DNA of 64,000 bases from Alphaproteobacteria bacterium (GCA_015654635.1 JAATGP010000025.1:23613-87612); one strand, 5' to 3'; counted from the stretch's first letter, positions 9,398 through 17,278 are shown. The notes: generated by a model not told the origin, from the letters alone. A program made the numbers and translations.

Positions 9398-9729
9398 GGC
9401 AGTTCCTCACACCACAGGGTCACAAAAGCCTGGCGCGGATCGTCATCTTCGATTCCGTGCACTTTGAAGAGGCGCGGCCCCACGACGACACGCTGGCCCA
9501 CGCAAAGATCGCGGCGGCGCCGCAGAAGGATTTGATGGCGCGCCTTGGGCTCCAGGCGATCGGCGCTAAAGCGATCTGTCGGCGCGATGGGCGTGATCTT
9601 GACCCAGACGGAGGCGAAGCTCTGCCAATTGTCCGTATAACCGCCACCGCCATCGGGTTGCAGCGTATTGGCCTGCAGCGCCGCGCGCTGATTGAGAGAG
9701 GAAAACACTTTGACTCTCGCTTTCTTCAT
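9394..9729 (-). CDS. GTA-like gp7 head-tail stopper/adaptor
   Basis: 111 aa from ATG 9729 (MKKARVKVFSSLNQRAALQ). The body YTDNWQSFASVWVKITPIAPTDRFSADRLEPKARHQILLRRRRDLCVGQRVV resembles SPP1 gp16-type stopper proteins (head-closure family), which seal the portal after packaging. A longer start at 9753 would add codons lying in a dispersed repeat, so the shorter start is preferred. Followed by gp8 with an ATGA overlap. Confidence 0.8.
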   Translation of the reverse strand: MKKARVKVFSSLNQRAALQANTLQPDGGGGYTDNWQSFASVWVKITPIAPTDRFSADRLEPKARHQILLRRRRDLCVGQRVVVGPRLFKVHGIEDDDPRQAFVTLWCEELP

Positions 9730-9770
9730 CGTGGCCCGGCTCGACCCGGCCATGACGGTTTGGGAAGGGG
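9730..9770. repeat. Dispersed palindromic repeat between gp6 and gp7
   Basis: Contains TGGCC and GGCCA around a CGGCTCGACCC core, the inverted GC-rich unit common in alphaproteobacterial spacers. A related unit (TCGTCATGGCCGGGCTTGAC) occurs near 17.55 kb. It separates gp6 from gp7, which would normally be adjacent. Confidence 0.5.
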
Positions 9771-10322
9771 CTAGAGACGAAACATCCGATACGGAGCCAA
9801 GAGCAGCTGACCGGCACGGCCAACAGGAACGGCGTCATCGCCGCGATGGGCGTAAAGCTCCGCGACGATTTCCAGAATCGCTTGGCAGATCGGGGCCGGA
9901 ACGGCAGCGGCATCGCCATAGCCGGCAGTGAAGCTGATCTCCAAGCCATCACGATCGCGCAAACGGTGCGGACGGGTGGTGAAGATCACCCGTCCTGGCG
10001 CGCTGGCGGCATCGACACGGTAGAGCGCCGCATCCATCACGCTGCGGATGCCGTCGATGGTGGTCGCCGCAATACTGCTGACCGCTTGCAACGGCGGCAG
10101 CGGAATTTCCACCACCCCGTCGGCGGGGCAGCCATCGAGGCGCAAACACCAGCTCTGGGTCACCAAAGCCCGGCCGCTATGCCATTCGGCGCGAGCCCGC
10201 GCCGCGGCGATGAGAGAGCTCAAAAGCGCATCTTCATCCGTGCCATCGATCTTGAGCTGCGCCTTGGCATCGGCGAGGCTGACCGGTTCGGAGGCGGGAG
10301 GGCTGAGAAGTTGGAGAGACAT
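9771..10322 (-). CDS. GTA-like gp6 head-tail connector
   Basis: 183 aa. LLSPPASEPVSLADAKAQLKIDGTDEDALLSSLIAAARARAEWHSGRALVTQSWCLRLDG is the typical N-terminus of the gp6-like head-tail connector, followed by IPLPPLQAVSSI and ICQAILEIVAELYAHRGDD. The protein forms the ring below the portal. GGGAAAG precedes the ATG. Separated from capsid and gp7 by repeat-containing spacers, not by the tight junctions seen in the tail block. Confidence 0.85.
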   Translation of the reverse strand: MSLQLLSPPASEPVSLADAKAQLKIDGTDEDALLSSLIAAARARAEWHSGRALVTQSWCLRLDGCPADGVVEIPLPPLQAVSSIAATTIDGIRSVMDAALYRVDAASAPGRVIFTTRPHRLRDRDGLEISFTAGYGDAAAVPAPICQAILEIVAELYAHRGDDAVPVGRAGQLLLAPYRMFRL

Positions 10323-10447
10323 GGGCTTTCCCGATCATCATTGTCATTCCCGGCGGGCAGGGCGCGCGTAGCGTGCGCGCAAAGGGAAGAGGATTTGAGG
10401 TCCCCTTCCCTCACGCCCTTCGGGCGCTCGCCGGGGATGACCGCTTT
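10323..10447. repeat. Repeat-rich spacer between capsid and gp6
   Basis: Non-coding spacer inside the head operon holding short inverted units: GCGCGCGTAGCGTGCGCGC and CGCCCTTCGGGCG. No gene is seen. Such units may be dispersed palindromic repeats that inserted into, or accumulated in, the operon. Confidence 0.5.
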
Positions 10448-11683
10448 TTACGACACCGCGAATTTCATCAGCTTGATGGCTTCAAAATTCTGCACCCCGC
10501 CGCCGACCCGTTTGGTGGTGTAGAAGAGGACGTAGGGTTTGGCCGAATAGGGATCGCGCAGCACGCGCACCCCGATGCGGTCGACAATAAGATAGCCGCG
10601 CTTGAAATCGCCAAAGGCAATCGAGAAGGCATTCGAGGCGATGTCGGGCATATCCTCGGCTTCGGCGACGGGGTACCCGAGCAGCGTCGCGGGCTGACCT
10701 GCTGTGGCGCCGGGCTGCCAGATATAGTTGTTCTGGCCGTCTTTGAACTTGCGGATGACGCTTTCGCTTTTGCGGTTCATCAACCAGGTGCCGTTGGCGC
10801 GATAGCCTTGCTTGGGCGCATAAACCAGATTGATCAGCGCATCGGCGGGTGTGGCGGCGGCAAACGCACCGTCTGCGCCGGAAGCGATATAGCCGAGCTT
10901 GCCCCAAACCCATGAGGCGTCGGCAACAGGCACTTCGCTCAAGAAACCTTTGGGCTGGGTGGTGCCATTGCCGCCGATGAAAGCCGCACCTTCCTGTTCG
11001 GCGAAGACGGTTTGCACCTCCTCGGCCAGCCAGGTTTCGAGATCGACCTGGGAATCGTCAAGCAAGGTCTGGGTCGCCGCCGGCATGGCATAAAGCTCCA
11101 TGGTGGCGAAATCGATGGCCGACAGCGTTGGCGTATTGGTCTGCGGCCTGGCATCGCTTTCGGCCACCCAGCCGGTGGAAGCCCCCGCGCTGTTGATGGG
11201 CTTACGATAGGTATTGGCGCCAATCTGGCGCACCGAGGCTATGGCGCGCAGCGGCGAGACTTTGGCGAGCACGCGGTCGATGGTCTGCTCGATCTCGAGC
11301 GGCACGACATAACCGCCCGCGGTGCCCGTGCCCGCACTCATAGCTTTGAGTTCGAGGGCTTCGAGCGCCGACGAATCGCCTTGGCGCACATAGCGCTCAA
11401 AGGCAGCCTTGGCTTCGCGTTGCTGCGGCGCGGTTTTGCGCTCGGCATTGCCGGTGATGGCGGGGCGGGATGCAGCCAAGGTGAGATCGTCGATCAGGCG
11501 CTTCTGCTCATCGAGAGCGCGATTGATGCGGTCGACTTTTTCTTCGGTGACGACATCGGCCGAATGGGTTTCGAGCTGGCTCAGCCGCTCGTCATTGGCC
11601 TGCTTGAAGGCATCGAAGGCGGTGAGGAAATCATCGAAGGCATCTTTAATCTCCGGATTGATGGCTTTGGTTTCGAGATTCAT
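10448..11683 (-). CDS. GTA-like gp5 HK97-fold major capsid protein
   Basis: 411 aa. Residues 1-75 are a charged coiled-coil delta/scaffold region (DFLTAFDAFKQANDERLSQLETHSADVVTEEKVDRINRALDEQKRLID). The capsid fold starts near residue 115-125 (LKAMSAGTGTAGGYVVPLEIEQTIDRVL), where the prohead protease should cut. Further blocks are SPLRAIASVRQIGANTYRKPIN, SAIDFATMELYAMPAATQTLLDDSQ and GGNGTTQPKGFL. GGAG precedes the start. Full length and apparently intact. Confidence 0.92.
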   Translation of the reverse strand: MNLETKAINPEIKDAFDDFLTAFDAFKQANDERLSQLETHSADVVTEEKVDRINRALDEQKRLIDDLTLAASRPAITGNAERKTAPQQREAKAAFERYVRQGDSSALEALELKAMSAGTGTAGGYVVPLEIEQTIDRVLAKVSPLRAIASVRQIGANTYRKPINSAGASTGWVAESDARPQTNTPTLSAIDFATMELYAMPAATQTLLDDSQVDLETWLAEEVQTVFAEQEGAAFIGGNGTTQPKGFLSEVPVADASWVWGKLGYIASGADGAFAAATPADALINLVYAPKQGYRANGTWLMNRKSESVIRKFKDGQNNYIWQPGATAGQPATLLGYPVAEAEDMPDIASNAFSIAFGDFKRGYLIVDRIGVRVLRDPYSAKPYVLFYTTKRVGGGVQNFEAIKLMKFAVS

Positions 11684-11812
11684 GAGGGCTCCAAGAAGAA
11701 ATGTTATCCCCGGCCAAGCATGACGCCGCTACTGCTCGAGTTTTATCCGCGATGATCGGGCGGCAAGCCTCGAAGCACGCAATGCCTGCTCAGCCGGGAG
11801 TGACAATGGGGG
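11684..11812. repeat. Dispersed repeat between protease and capsid genes
   Basis: Non-coding. It contains AGCCTCGAAGCACGCA at 11766-11781, found again without mismatch at 29943-29958 in the spacer between hcp and the GH9 gene. It also contains AAGCATGACGCC, related to the GCATGACGAGAG arm there. So the same repeat family occupies a GTA head-gene junction and a housekeeping spacer. Confidence 0.6.
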
Positions 11813-12340
11813 CTAGGTTCGAAAGTTGGTGGCAGCCTGACGAATACTGTCCGTCAGCGCGTCATCACCCACGGCCGTGACCAGGGATCCGGCGAGCAGG
11901 GGGAAGGTCACGACCGAAATTTCCCAAAGCTCGATTTCCGTCAAAAGGCGGTAACCGCCAGCCTTCTTGGCGCGCAAGGTGCGAAAGCCGATGGAGAGGC
12001 CATTCAGCGCCCCCTCGGCAAAAAGGGCGCGCACCTCGCGGGCGCGGCTGACGTCGAGGACCAGACGCCCGCGCACTTTGAGGCCGCGGCTGTCCTCCGC
12101 GATCTCTTCCCACACCCCGAGCGGCTCGGCAGTGGCATGTTGATAGAGCATGCGCACTTTGTCTGGCGGCCGGCGGCGCAAGGAAGCGGCAAAGGCGCCC
12201 GGTGCTACCACGTCGCCGCCGCTGTCGGGCACGCCGAAGAGCGAGGCGTAACCTTCAAATTCGTTGCCTGCGAGGCTCGAAAGGCGCGCGGGCGTTTGCC
12301 GGCGGGCCAATGGCCGCCGGGCGTATCGGACGAGAGTCAT
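11813..12340 (-). CDS. GTA-like gp4 HK97 prohead protease
   Basis: 175 aa. NEFEGYASLFGVPDSGGDVVAPGAF opens the family fold. The catalytic pair is visible as H68 in MLYQHATAEPLGVW and S116 in NGLSIGFRTL; ELWEISVVTFP closes the core. This serine protease matures the capsid by removing the delta domain. The C-terminus is divergent after LLAGSLVTAVG. Lies upstream of capsid in transcription order, as expected. Confidence 0.88.
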   Translation of the reverse strand: MTLVRYARRPLARRQTPARLSSLAGNEFEGYASLFGVPDSGGDVVAPGAFAASLRRRPPDKVRMLYQHATAEPLGVWEEIAEDSRGLKVRGRLVLDVSRAREVRALFAEGALNGLSIGFRTLRAKKAGGYRLLTEIELWEISVVTFPLLAGSLVTAVGDDALTDSIRQAATNFRT

Positions 12341-12379
12341 GGGTTCTTTCTCACCCTGCCCTTGCGGGAGGGTCGAACG

Positions 12380-12631
12380 TCAGTTTTTCCGGTCCAGCTT
12401 GTTCTCGATGCGATCGAGACTGGCGCGGATGTTGGCGATTTGGCTTTCAAGCACGGCAACGCGCGCAATCGCGGTCTGATCGGCTGCCGCAGACCGTTCC
12501 AAGGTGGTGATGCGCTCGGCGGCAGAGCCAGCCCAGAACAGCGCCCCCGCCGTCTGCAACAAAAAAGCCGCCACAAGGGCGGCCGGCAGTTTTTTGTCCA
12601 GCACCGGCTGGACAATTTCGGTCAGAGTCAT
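12380..12631 (-). CDS. Small membrane/coiled-coil protein in head region (gp3.5-like)
   Basis: 83 aa. One membrane helix (PAALVAAFLLQTAGALFWAGSA) precedes a coiled coil (RITTLERSAAADQTAIARVAVLESQIANIRASLDRIENKL). A small helical protein between portal and protease is the place of the GTA head-formation protein gp3.5, but the order here (membrane helix first) and the lack of clear motif keep the match weak. GAGGTG ribosome site; starts 10 bases after the secreted-protein gene ends, so the two may be co-expressed. Confidence 0.55.
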   Translation of the reverse strand: MTLTEIVQPVLDKKLPAALVAAFLLQTAGALFWAGSAAERITTLERSAAADQTAIARVAVLESQIANIRASLDRIENKLDRKN

Positions 12632-12641
12632 GGGCACCTCT

Positions 12642-13271
12642 TCAGGGCTTGGCGAAATCGCTGAGAACGGATTGCAGCCGTTGATGTTCTTGCGGCTCAT
12701 CGCGCATGCACAGCGCCATCATCGCCATGGCGATAGCGTCGAGACGGCCCGGCGGTGTTGCCGATGCCGGCTCGTAGGCCCAGCCTGCCAGCCAGCGGCC
12801 CTCCAGCGACATCGCGAAGTGGTCGATATCGCCATCGCCGCCAAAAGCTGGTTTCTCGGCATAGGAGGTCGCGAGCAATACGCTTTTCCAGTCCGCCACA
12901 ATGGCTTCGCCGATGGGGGGCGCCACGGCGACCTCGCAGCGCGAAACCTGCACCTTCGGATCAAGCTTCAGCCAAGCGCCCGGCTGCGCGGCGATAATGC
13001 GGTAGCCCTTCTCGGTTTGTTTGAGGCCTATCACATCAGGACCATGGCCAACCTCTTCGATGATCAAGCGAAGGCGCACTTGCGGTCCGAAGGCATCGGG
13101 GATGGCAGCGGCGATCTTCGCCATAAAGCTGGCTTCGGCATTGCGGTCGTCGAGAGTGCCGCCCGTCTGCAATGCTCCCCATGCGGATGGTTCCGGATAA
13201 AGTACCGCGCTGGCGGCAGCCGGCAGGGACGAGACAAGCAACATGGCCCATAGGCCCCAAGCGGTTCGCAT
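12642..13271 (-). CDS. Secreted protein of unknown function inside GTA-like head genes
   Basis: 209 aa. The signal peptide WAMLLVSSLPAAASAVLYPEP is cleaved near residue 22. The mature part has no motif I recognise; it is mixed alpha/beta with one Cys in RCEVAVAP and one in ALCMRDEPQ, a possible disulfide. GGAGG lies four bases before the ATG. It sits between portal and the gp3.5-like gene, where RcGTA clusters have no exported protein. A 90-bp spacer with an 18-bp palindrome and a TATAC box separates it from the portal gene, consistent with a separately expressed cargo (moron-like) gene. Function unknown. Confidence 0.6.
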   Translation of the reverse strand: MRTAWGLWAMLLVSSLPAAASAVLYPEPSAWGALQTGGTLDDRNAEASFMAKIAAAIPDAFGPQVRLRLIIEEVGHGPDVIGLKQTEKGYRIIAAQPGAWLKLDPKVQVSRCEVAVAPPIGEAIVADWKSVLLATSYAEKPAFGGDGDIDHFAMSLEGRWLAGWAYEPASATPPGRLDAIAMAMMALCMRDEPQEHQRLQSVLSDFAKP

Positions 13272-13337
13272 CTAGCCTCCAAACCCCTCAATGTACCGCG
13301 GGTTGCGGCGCGCTTTGTATACTCATTGGCGCGAATT

Positions 13338-13355
13338 GCAGCCGGTACCGGCTGC
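13338..13355. promoter_or_regulatory. 18-bp perfect palindrome after portal gene
   Basis: GCAGCCGGT/ACCGGCTGC forms a perfect dyad without loop, 6 bases beyond the portal stop codon. Read on the minus strand, GTATAC follows about 20 bases downstream and the secreted-protein gene about 65 bases downstream. It may be an operator or a weak hairpin terminator; no U-tract follows. Confidence 0.4.
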
Positions 13356-13361
13356 GTTATC

Positions 13362-14525
13362 TCAGCGCAACACGTCTCCACCTTCGATGGGTGAATAGCC
13401 CGCCGCAGCACGACGTTCGTTAACCGTGAGAAACGATGCTGTGGAAAACCGATTCCACACCGCTTCGCGTTCCAGGGCGAGTGCGTCGATAGCATCGACA
13501 TCGTAGCTGAGGCGTAACTTCTGCCCAAAGTTTGGCGCTAGCCAATTTGTCAGCTCCCGCGCGGTCCGCGCCACCAACGGAATCACGGTCTGGCGCCAGA
13601 AGACGAGATTGGCCTCACGATAATTGGCATAGGTGCTGTCGCCGGGAATGCCCAGCAGCATCGGCGGCACCCCAAAGCACAGCGCAATCTCGCGGGCCGC
13701 CACCGCGCGCGAATTGGCAAAATCGAGTTCCGATGGCGAATAGCTCATGCTGCGCCAATCGAGCCCGCCTTCCAGCACCATGGGCCGGCCCGCATTGGAG
13801 GCTCCGGAATAACTCTCTTCCAGCTCGCGTTTGAGGCGGCCGAATTGTTCGTCCGAAAGGCTGCCGCCGTCCGGTCCCTTGTAGACCAAAGCGCCGGAGG
13901 GGCGCGCCGCATTGTCGAGCAGCGCCTTGGTCCAAGCCGCACCGCCATTGTGCACATCGAGCGACGTGCCGGCAGGCGCCAGCGGCGACAAGCCATAATG
14001 ATCGTCGAGCGGATGAAACAGACGGCTGTGCAAGACCGGCATGAAGCCGGAAGACTGGCGCGCCAGGCGCGTGCTGCGGCCATCAACCTTATAATCATAG
14101 GCGATGGGCCAGCCGCTGCCATCGGCCACCACCGAAACGCGGTCGGGCCTCAGCACATAAAGCTCACGCACCCCGTCGCTGGTGCTTACCGCTTCGAGGT
14201 AGGAATCACCGGCACATTGTAAGAAAGCGTACCAGCGCGTGAACAAGGCCGAGCCTTCCTCTTGCGGATTGGGCGCCGCCAGAAGCGACAGCAAGGGATG
14301 GGCGTGGATCTCCTCGTTACCGTCATAAAGCAACCAAGGCACCGAGGCGGCGCCTTCGGCGATCATGCGTACGCAGCGATAGGCCACCGCATTGGCCATC
14401 ACCCCCTCGCGCGCCGCGCTCAGAAAATCCCGTCCACTCCAGCGCGGCGCCCCCATCATGGAGAGCGCGATGAGAGGCGCTGAGGCGGCCTTTTCCTCGG
14501 GGGCGCGGCGCTTGAAAAAATTCAT
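13362..14525 (-). CDS. GTA-like gp3 portal protein (HK97 family)
   Basis: 387 aa from ATG 14525 (MNFFKRRAPEEK), preceded by AAGGAA; upstream in-frame ATG would add 11 unsupported residues. Portal blocks are visible: VAYRCVRMIAEGAASVPWLLYDG, YLEAVSTSDGVRELYVLRPDRVSV, RLFHPLDDHYGLSPLAPAGTSLDVHN, LKRELEESYSGASNAGRPMVLEGGLDWRSMSYSPSELDF and REANLVFWRQTVIPLVARTARELTNWL. The portal is the dodecameric DNA gate at one head vertex. It should follow the terminase directly, but here three plus-strand genes intervene. Confidence 0.9.
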   Translation of the reverse strand: MNFFKRRAPEEKAASAPLIALSMMGAPRWSGRDFLSAAREGVMANAVAYRCVRMIAEGAASVPWLLYDGNEEIHAHPLLSLLAAPNPQEEGSALFTRWYAFLQCAGDSYLEAVSTSDGVRELYVLRPDRVSVVADGSGWPIAYDYKVDGRSTRLARQSSGFMPVLHSRLFHPLDDHYGLSPLAPAGTSLDVHNGGAAWTKALLDNAARPSGALVYKGPDGGSLSDEQFGRLKRELEESYSGASNAGRPMVLEGGLDWRSMSYSPSELDFANSRAVAAREIALCFGVPPMLLGIPGDSTYANYREANLVFWRQTVIPLVARTARELTNWLAPNFGQKLRLSYDVDAIDALALEREAVWNRFSTASFLTVNERRAAAGYSPIEGGDVLR

Positions 14526-14630
14526 GGGAACATTCCTTATTTTGCGACAAAGACGCAATCAGTCCAGCATTCGCCAACCTGGAGTTAACCGGTTGGGGGG
14601 GAAACTGCTGACCACAGGATGGGGCTTGTT

Positions 14631-14960
14631 ATGCGCAACGGTATCTATCGGGTGTGGGCGAGGGGCCCGGAGGCCCGATCATCGAGTGCCGTCGTGCTCA
14701 GAGACGGTGATCTCATCGCCTGTCATCCTGTCTTCGGTTTTTTTGGCCAATATGCTGTCGCCAAAGGACATTTTTCGGCCGCCGTGTCCTGCCGCCGGGT
14801 GAATCGAAACCTGACGCCAGTCAACCTTCCCGCGCTTGAGGCTTTCGAACTCACACTCGAAGGCCCGGCCGGCCGGGAATTCGCCAGCCTTATCGGGACG
14901 ATTAAGGAAGTGCCTGGTTTTCGCCTGCCCTTTGAATTTGCGTGGCTCTGTGAGGCGTGA
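14631..14960 (+). CDS. GrlR-like protein, copy 1
   Basis: 109 aa from ATG 14631, preceded by GGATGGGG. MRNGIYRVWA, VVLRDGDLIACHPVFGFFGQYAV and PALEAFELTLEGPAGREFASLIGTIKEVPGFRLPFEFAWL follow the repeating strand pattern of GrlR-like lipocalin-type proteins (x-G-Y-x-V, G-x-Y, L-x-G). GrlR itself represses type III secretion regulators in E. coli; most homologues have no known role. It lies on the strand opposite to the GTA-like cluster between portal and terminase, and is coupled by a TGATG overlap to a second copy. The pair looks like a tandem duplication that has diverged strongly. Confidence 0.6.
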   Translation: MRNGIYRVWARGPEARSSSAVVLRDGDLIACHPVFGFFGQYAVAKGHFSAAVSCRRVNRNLTPVNLPALEAFELTLEGPAGREFASLIGTIKEVPGFRLPFEFAWLCEA

Positions 14961-15289
14961 TGCGCGAGGGTGTCTATGTGGTGTCGCTGGAAGCGGATGG
15001 GATCAAGGGCCTGATCATCGGCACCCTGTGCGATGGCCACATGACCGGCTGCGACCGCACCCATCTTATCACTGGAACCTACAAGCAAAACGGTAACCGC
15101 CTCAGTGGAACCTTCGCCTTTAAGCGCCATTCGAGGCGGCCGGACATTCGGGAAATCGCCAATCTTGATGACTTTGAGGTGCGCTTTAACGGCATCGGCG
15201 GCGATGGCTTCGGCGAAATTCAGTCCGGCGTGCCAGGAAAGCCCGGCCTGCAAGTGAAGGCCAAATTCCGTTGGCTTTGCGAGACCTGA
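14960..15289 (+). CDS. GrlR-like protein, copy 2
   Basis: 109 aa. MREGVYVVSLEADGIKGLIIGTLCDGHMTG, HLITGTYKQNGNRLSGTFAFKRHS, NLDDFEVRFNGIGGDGFGEIQSGVPGKPGLQVKAKFRWLCE aligns by eye with copy 1 (both end F-x-W-L-C-E) and with GrlR-family proteins that bind a partner through a beta barrel. The start overlaps the stop of copy 1 (TGATG), so the two are probably translated together. Neither contains a DNA-binding motif. A link to control of the surrounding GTA-like genes is possible but unproven. Confidence 0.62.
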   Translation: MREGVYVVSLEADGIKGLIIGTLCDGHMTGCDRTHLITGTYKQNGNRLSGTFAFKRHSRRPDIREIANLDDFEVRFNGIGGDGFGEIQSGVPGKPGLQVKAKFRWLCET

Positions 15290-15345
15290 GCGCCTTGGCG
15301 CGGCAGGCCCTCGGCGCTTAGATTGCGTGGCGAGGACGCGCGCCT

Positions 15346-15699
15346 TTGGCCATCGGCATCATCATTGCGGTCTTTATTGTCTTTCTCCTCATCAGCCTGG
15401 TGCTGTCGCGGGATGATGGGCCGTTCGCAGTTGCCATCCGGCTCGCGGAAATCCTGTTGCCCTTTGCCGCCGCCACGGCGCTGAGCTGTTTTTCCCTCGG
15501 AGGGCTGGGACCGGCATATTTTCCAGCGGCCTGTTGCTTCGGTTTTGCCACGGCTATCGCCTTGCTGCGGCCGCTGCCATTCTTCTGGCATACGCCGCCG
15601 CCCGAAGGCGCTTACGTCTTCGTCTATGCCGCCGTCCTTGTGGCGGGGCTGCTGCTCACAGGGCAAGCAGCACTGCACGTTACGATTCTCGGGCGCTGA
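15346..15699 (+). CDS. Small integral membrane protein, TTG start
   Basis: 117 aa with about four hydrophobic segments (AIGIIIAVFIVFLLISLVL, LLPFAAATALSCFSLG, YFPAACCFGFATAIALLR, VYAAVLVAGLLLTGQAAL). TTG at 15346 follows GAGGA by nine bases. Family not recognised. It follows the GrlR-like pair on the same strand after 56 bases and its stop abuts the terminase stop, so it completes the plus-strand insert within the GTA-like cluster. Confidence 0.5.
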   Translation: MAIGIIIAVFIVFLLISLVLSRDDGPFAVAIRLAEILLPFAAATALSCFSLGGLGPAYFPAACCFGFATAIALLRPLPFFWHTPPPEGAYVFVYAAVLVAGLLLTGQAALHVTILGR

Positions 15700-16956
15700 T
15701 CACAGAACCCGTGCCCTTGGATTGCTACGCTCCGCCGGAAACAGATGGACAATCGCCCAAACCAGCGCATCCATGCGGTCTGGGCTTTTGCCTTTGCCAT
15801 CGAATTGGCACATCTGATCTTCGAGATCGGCAAAAGTGCCGCAATGATGAATGCGGCCCTGTTCGTAAAGCGAGGCGGCAGGGCTCGCCCGCGTGCGCTT
15901 GTCGCGCGTGGCATGAACGAGGCGCACTGGCGCATTGGGCAAAGCATCGATCAATACCTGCTTGACCATATCGCCGCCCTGATTGGCTTCGGCGATGATG
16001 CAATCGGCCTTGAAGTGGAGATAGGCGTCCGCAACCTGCGCCGCCCAACCGGCTGCGGTCTTGCCCGCCACCGACCAATCGGCGATGACATAGCCGTCGC
16101 CATCCTCACCCAGCCCGGCGATGACGATGCCGCATTCGTCGCCAGCCACGGAGGCCGGTGGATCGACCGCCACCACGAGCTTGGAGAATTTGGGATAATC
16201 CTTGCGCCGCGCCCTATCGATCCAGGCCCGTTGCCACGGCGCGTCCTCGTTATCCTCGATGATCTCCGCTTCCAATTCCTGACGGCCAAGGCGCGTGCCC
16301 GCATAACGAAGCTCCACACCGGCCAGAAAGCTCGGCGACAAATTACCGGCATTGGCCAAGGTGGTGGATTTCGTTTGCACCACATCGGGCATGGCGATCA
16401 GCTCTTTCAGCGCTGCAATAGCGCGCGGGGTGGTGGTGATCAGCATACGCGGGTCTTGCCCCAAGCGCAGCGCCATCAAGATCATGTCGAGAGCATCTTG
16501 CGGCGCTGACCATTTGCAGAATTCGTCCGCCCACACCGCATCGAATTGATGCCCGCGGACGTAATCGGGCTCTTCGGCGGAGATCACCGAGGCCATGGCG
16601 CCGTTGGGCCATAACACGCGGCGGTTGGAAGGCTCGAAATCGATCCCCGGACTGACCGCCTTCAGGCCCGATTCGCCCTCGATCATGACGCCGCGGACAT
16701 CGAAGAAGGTGGCGCCCGCGAGGCCAATACGGCGCATCAAACCGGCTGCCACACCATAGGCAATCCATTCGGCACCGGCCCGCGTCTTGCCCGCACCGCG
16801 CCCGCCGAGGAAAAGCCAGATGCGCCAATCGCCTGGTGGCGGCAATTGCTCGTCGCGGGCAAAGCGCAGCCAGCCATCGGCGATAAACTGTGCGGCCTCG
16901 TCATTCGTCATGTCCTTCAGCAGATCGGCGCGCTCTACCGGCTTCAAGGAGTTCAT
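15700..16956 (-). CDS. GTA-like gp2 large terminase
   Basis: About 418 aa from ATG 16956, which has GGAG ten bases upstream; an in-frame ATG at 16992 is possible. ATPase: Walker A in LFLGGRGAGKTRAGAEW, Walker B in FDAVWADEFCKW, coupling motif ITTTPRA. RNase-H-like nuclease: first acidic residue in LVVAVDPPASVAGDECG, then ADCIIAEANQGGDMV and SPDRMDALVWAIVHL. The motor fills heads by cutting and pumping DNA; GTA homologues package host DNA without sequence specificity. It overlaps gp1 by 56 bases. All catalytic motifs appear intact. Confidence 0.92.
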   Translation of the reverse strand: MNSLKPVERADLLKDMTNDEAAQFIADGWLRFARDEQLPPPGDWRIWLFLGGRGAGKTRAGAEWIAYGVAAGLMRRIGLAGATFFDVRGVMIEGESGLKAVSPGIDFEPSNRRVLWPNGAMASVISAEEPDYVRGHQFDAVWADEFCKWSAPQDALDMILMALRLGQDPRMLITTTPRAIAALKELIAMPDVVQTKSTTLANAGNLSPSFLAGVELRYAGTRLGRQELEAEIIEDNEDAPWQRAWIDRARRKDYPKFSKLVVAVDPPASVAGDECGIVIAGLGEDGDGYVIADWSVAGKTAAGWAAQVADAYLHFKADCIIAEANQGGDMVKQVLIDALPNAPVRLVHATRDKRTRASPAASLYEQGRIHHCGTFADLEDQMCQFDGKGKSPDRMDALVWAIVHLFPAERSNPRARVL

Positions 16957-17278
16957 CAAGCCGGCGCTCCAGCGCCGCTCTAGCATCGTCATTTTTTGCC
17001 GCCATGGTGAGGTCGCGTTTCAAGGCGCGGGCTTCATGCATCTTGGTCAAGCGGTCGAGCGAGCGTTCGATCCGCGCCAAGGTCGCTACGTTTAGGGCGC
17101 GAATACCGGCCTGATCGGATTCCGCTGTCGGGGCCGCGTTTTGCAATTGTTGGAGCTGGCGGCGCAGCTCGCGGAGCAGACTTTCCACGAACTCATCCTT
17201 CCATGTGTCGTCGATGGGCGCCGGGCTACGCGCGCGGATTTCCTCCAGCGGGCGCTCGGCGCTCGGGGTCATAGGCAT
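16901..17278 (-). CDS. GTA-like gp1 (small terminase-like)
   Basis: 125 aa, mostly charged helix: TWKDEFVESLLRELRRQLQQLQNA, then ALNVATLARIERSLDRLTKMHEARALKRDLTMAAK and RRLDELLEAGRARR. Its position as first gene, its length and its overlap with the large terminase match RcGTA gp1, which acts as small terminase. The sequence itself is only weakly diagnostic. AAAGG precedes ATG 17278. This would be the first gene of the cluster transcript, so the promoter should lie in the spacer to its right. Confidence 0.65.
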   Translation of the reverse strand: MPMTPSAERPLEEIRARSPAPIDDTWKDEFVESLLRELRRQLQQLQNAAPTAESDQAGIRALNVATLARIERSLDRLTKMHEARALKRDLTMAAKNDDARAALERRLDELLEAGRARRSAEGHDE

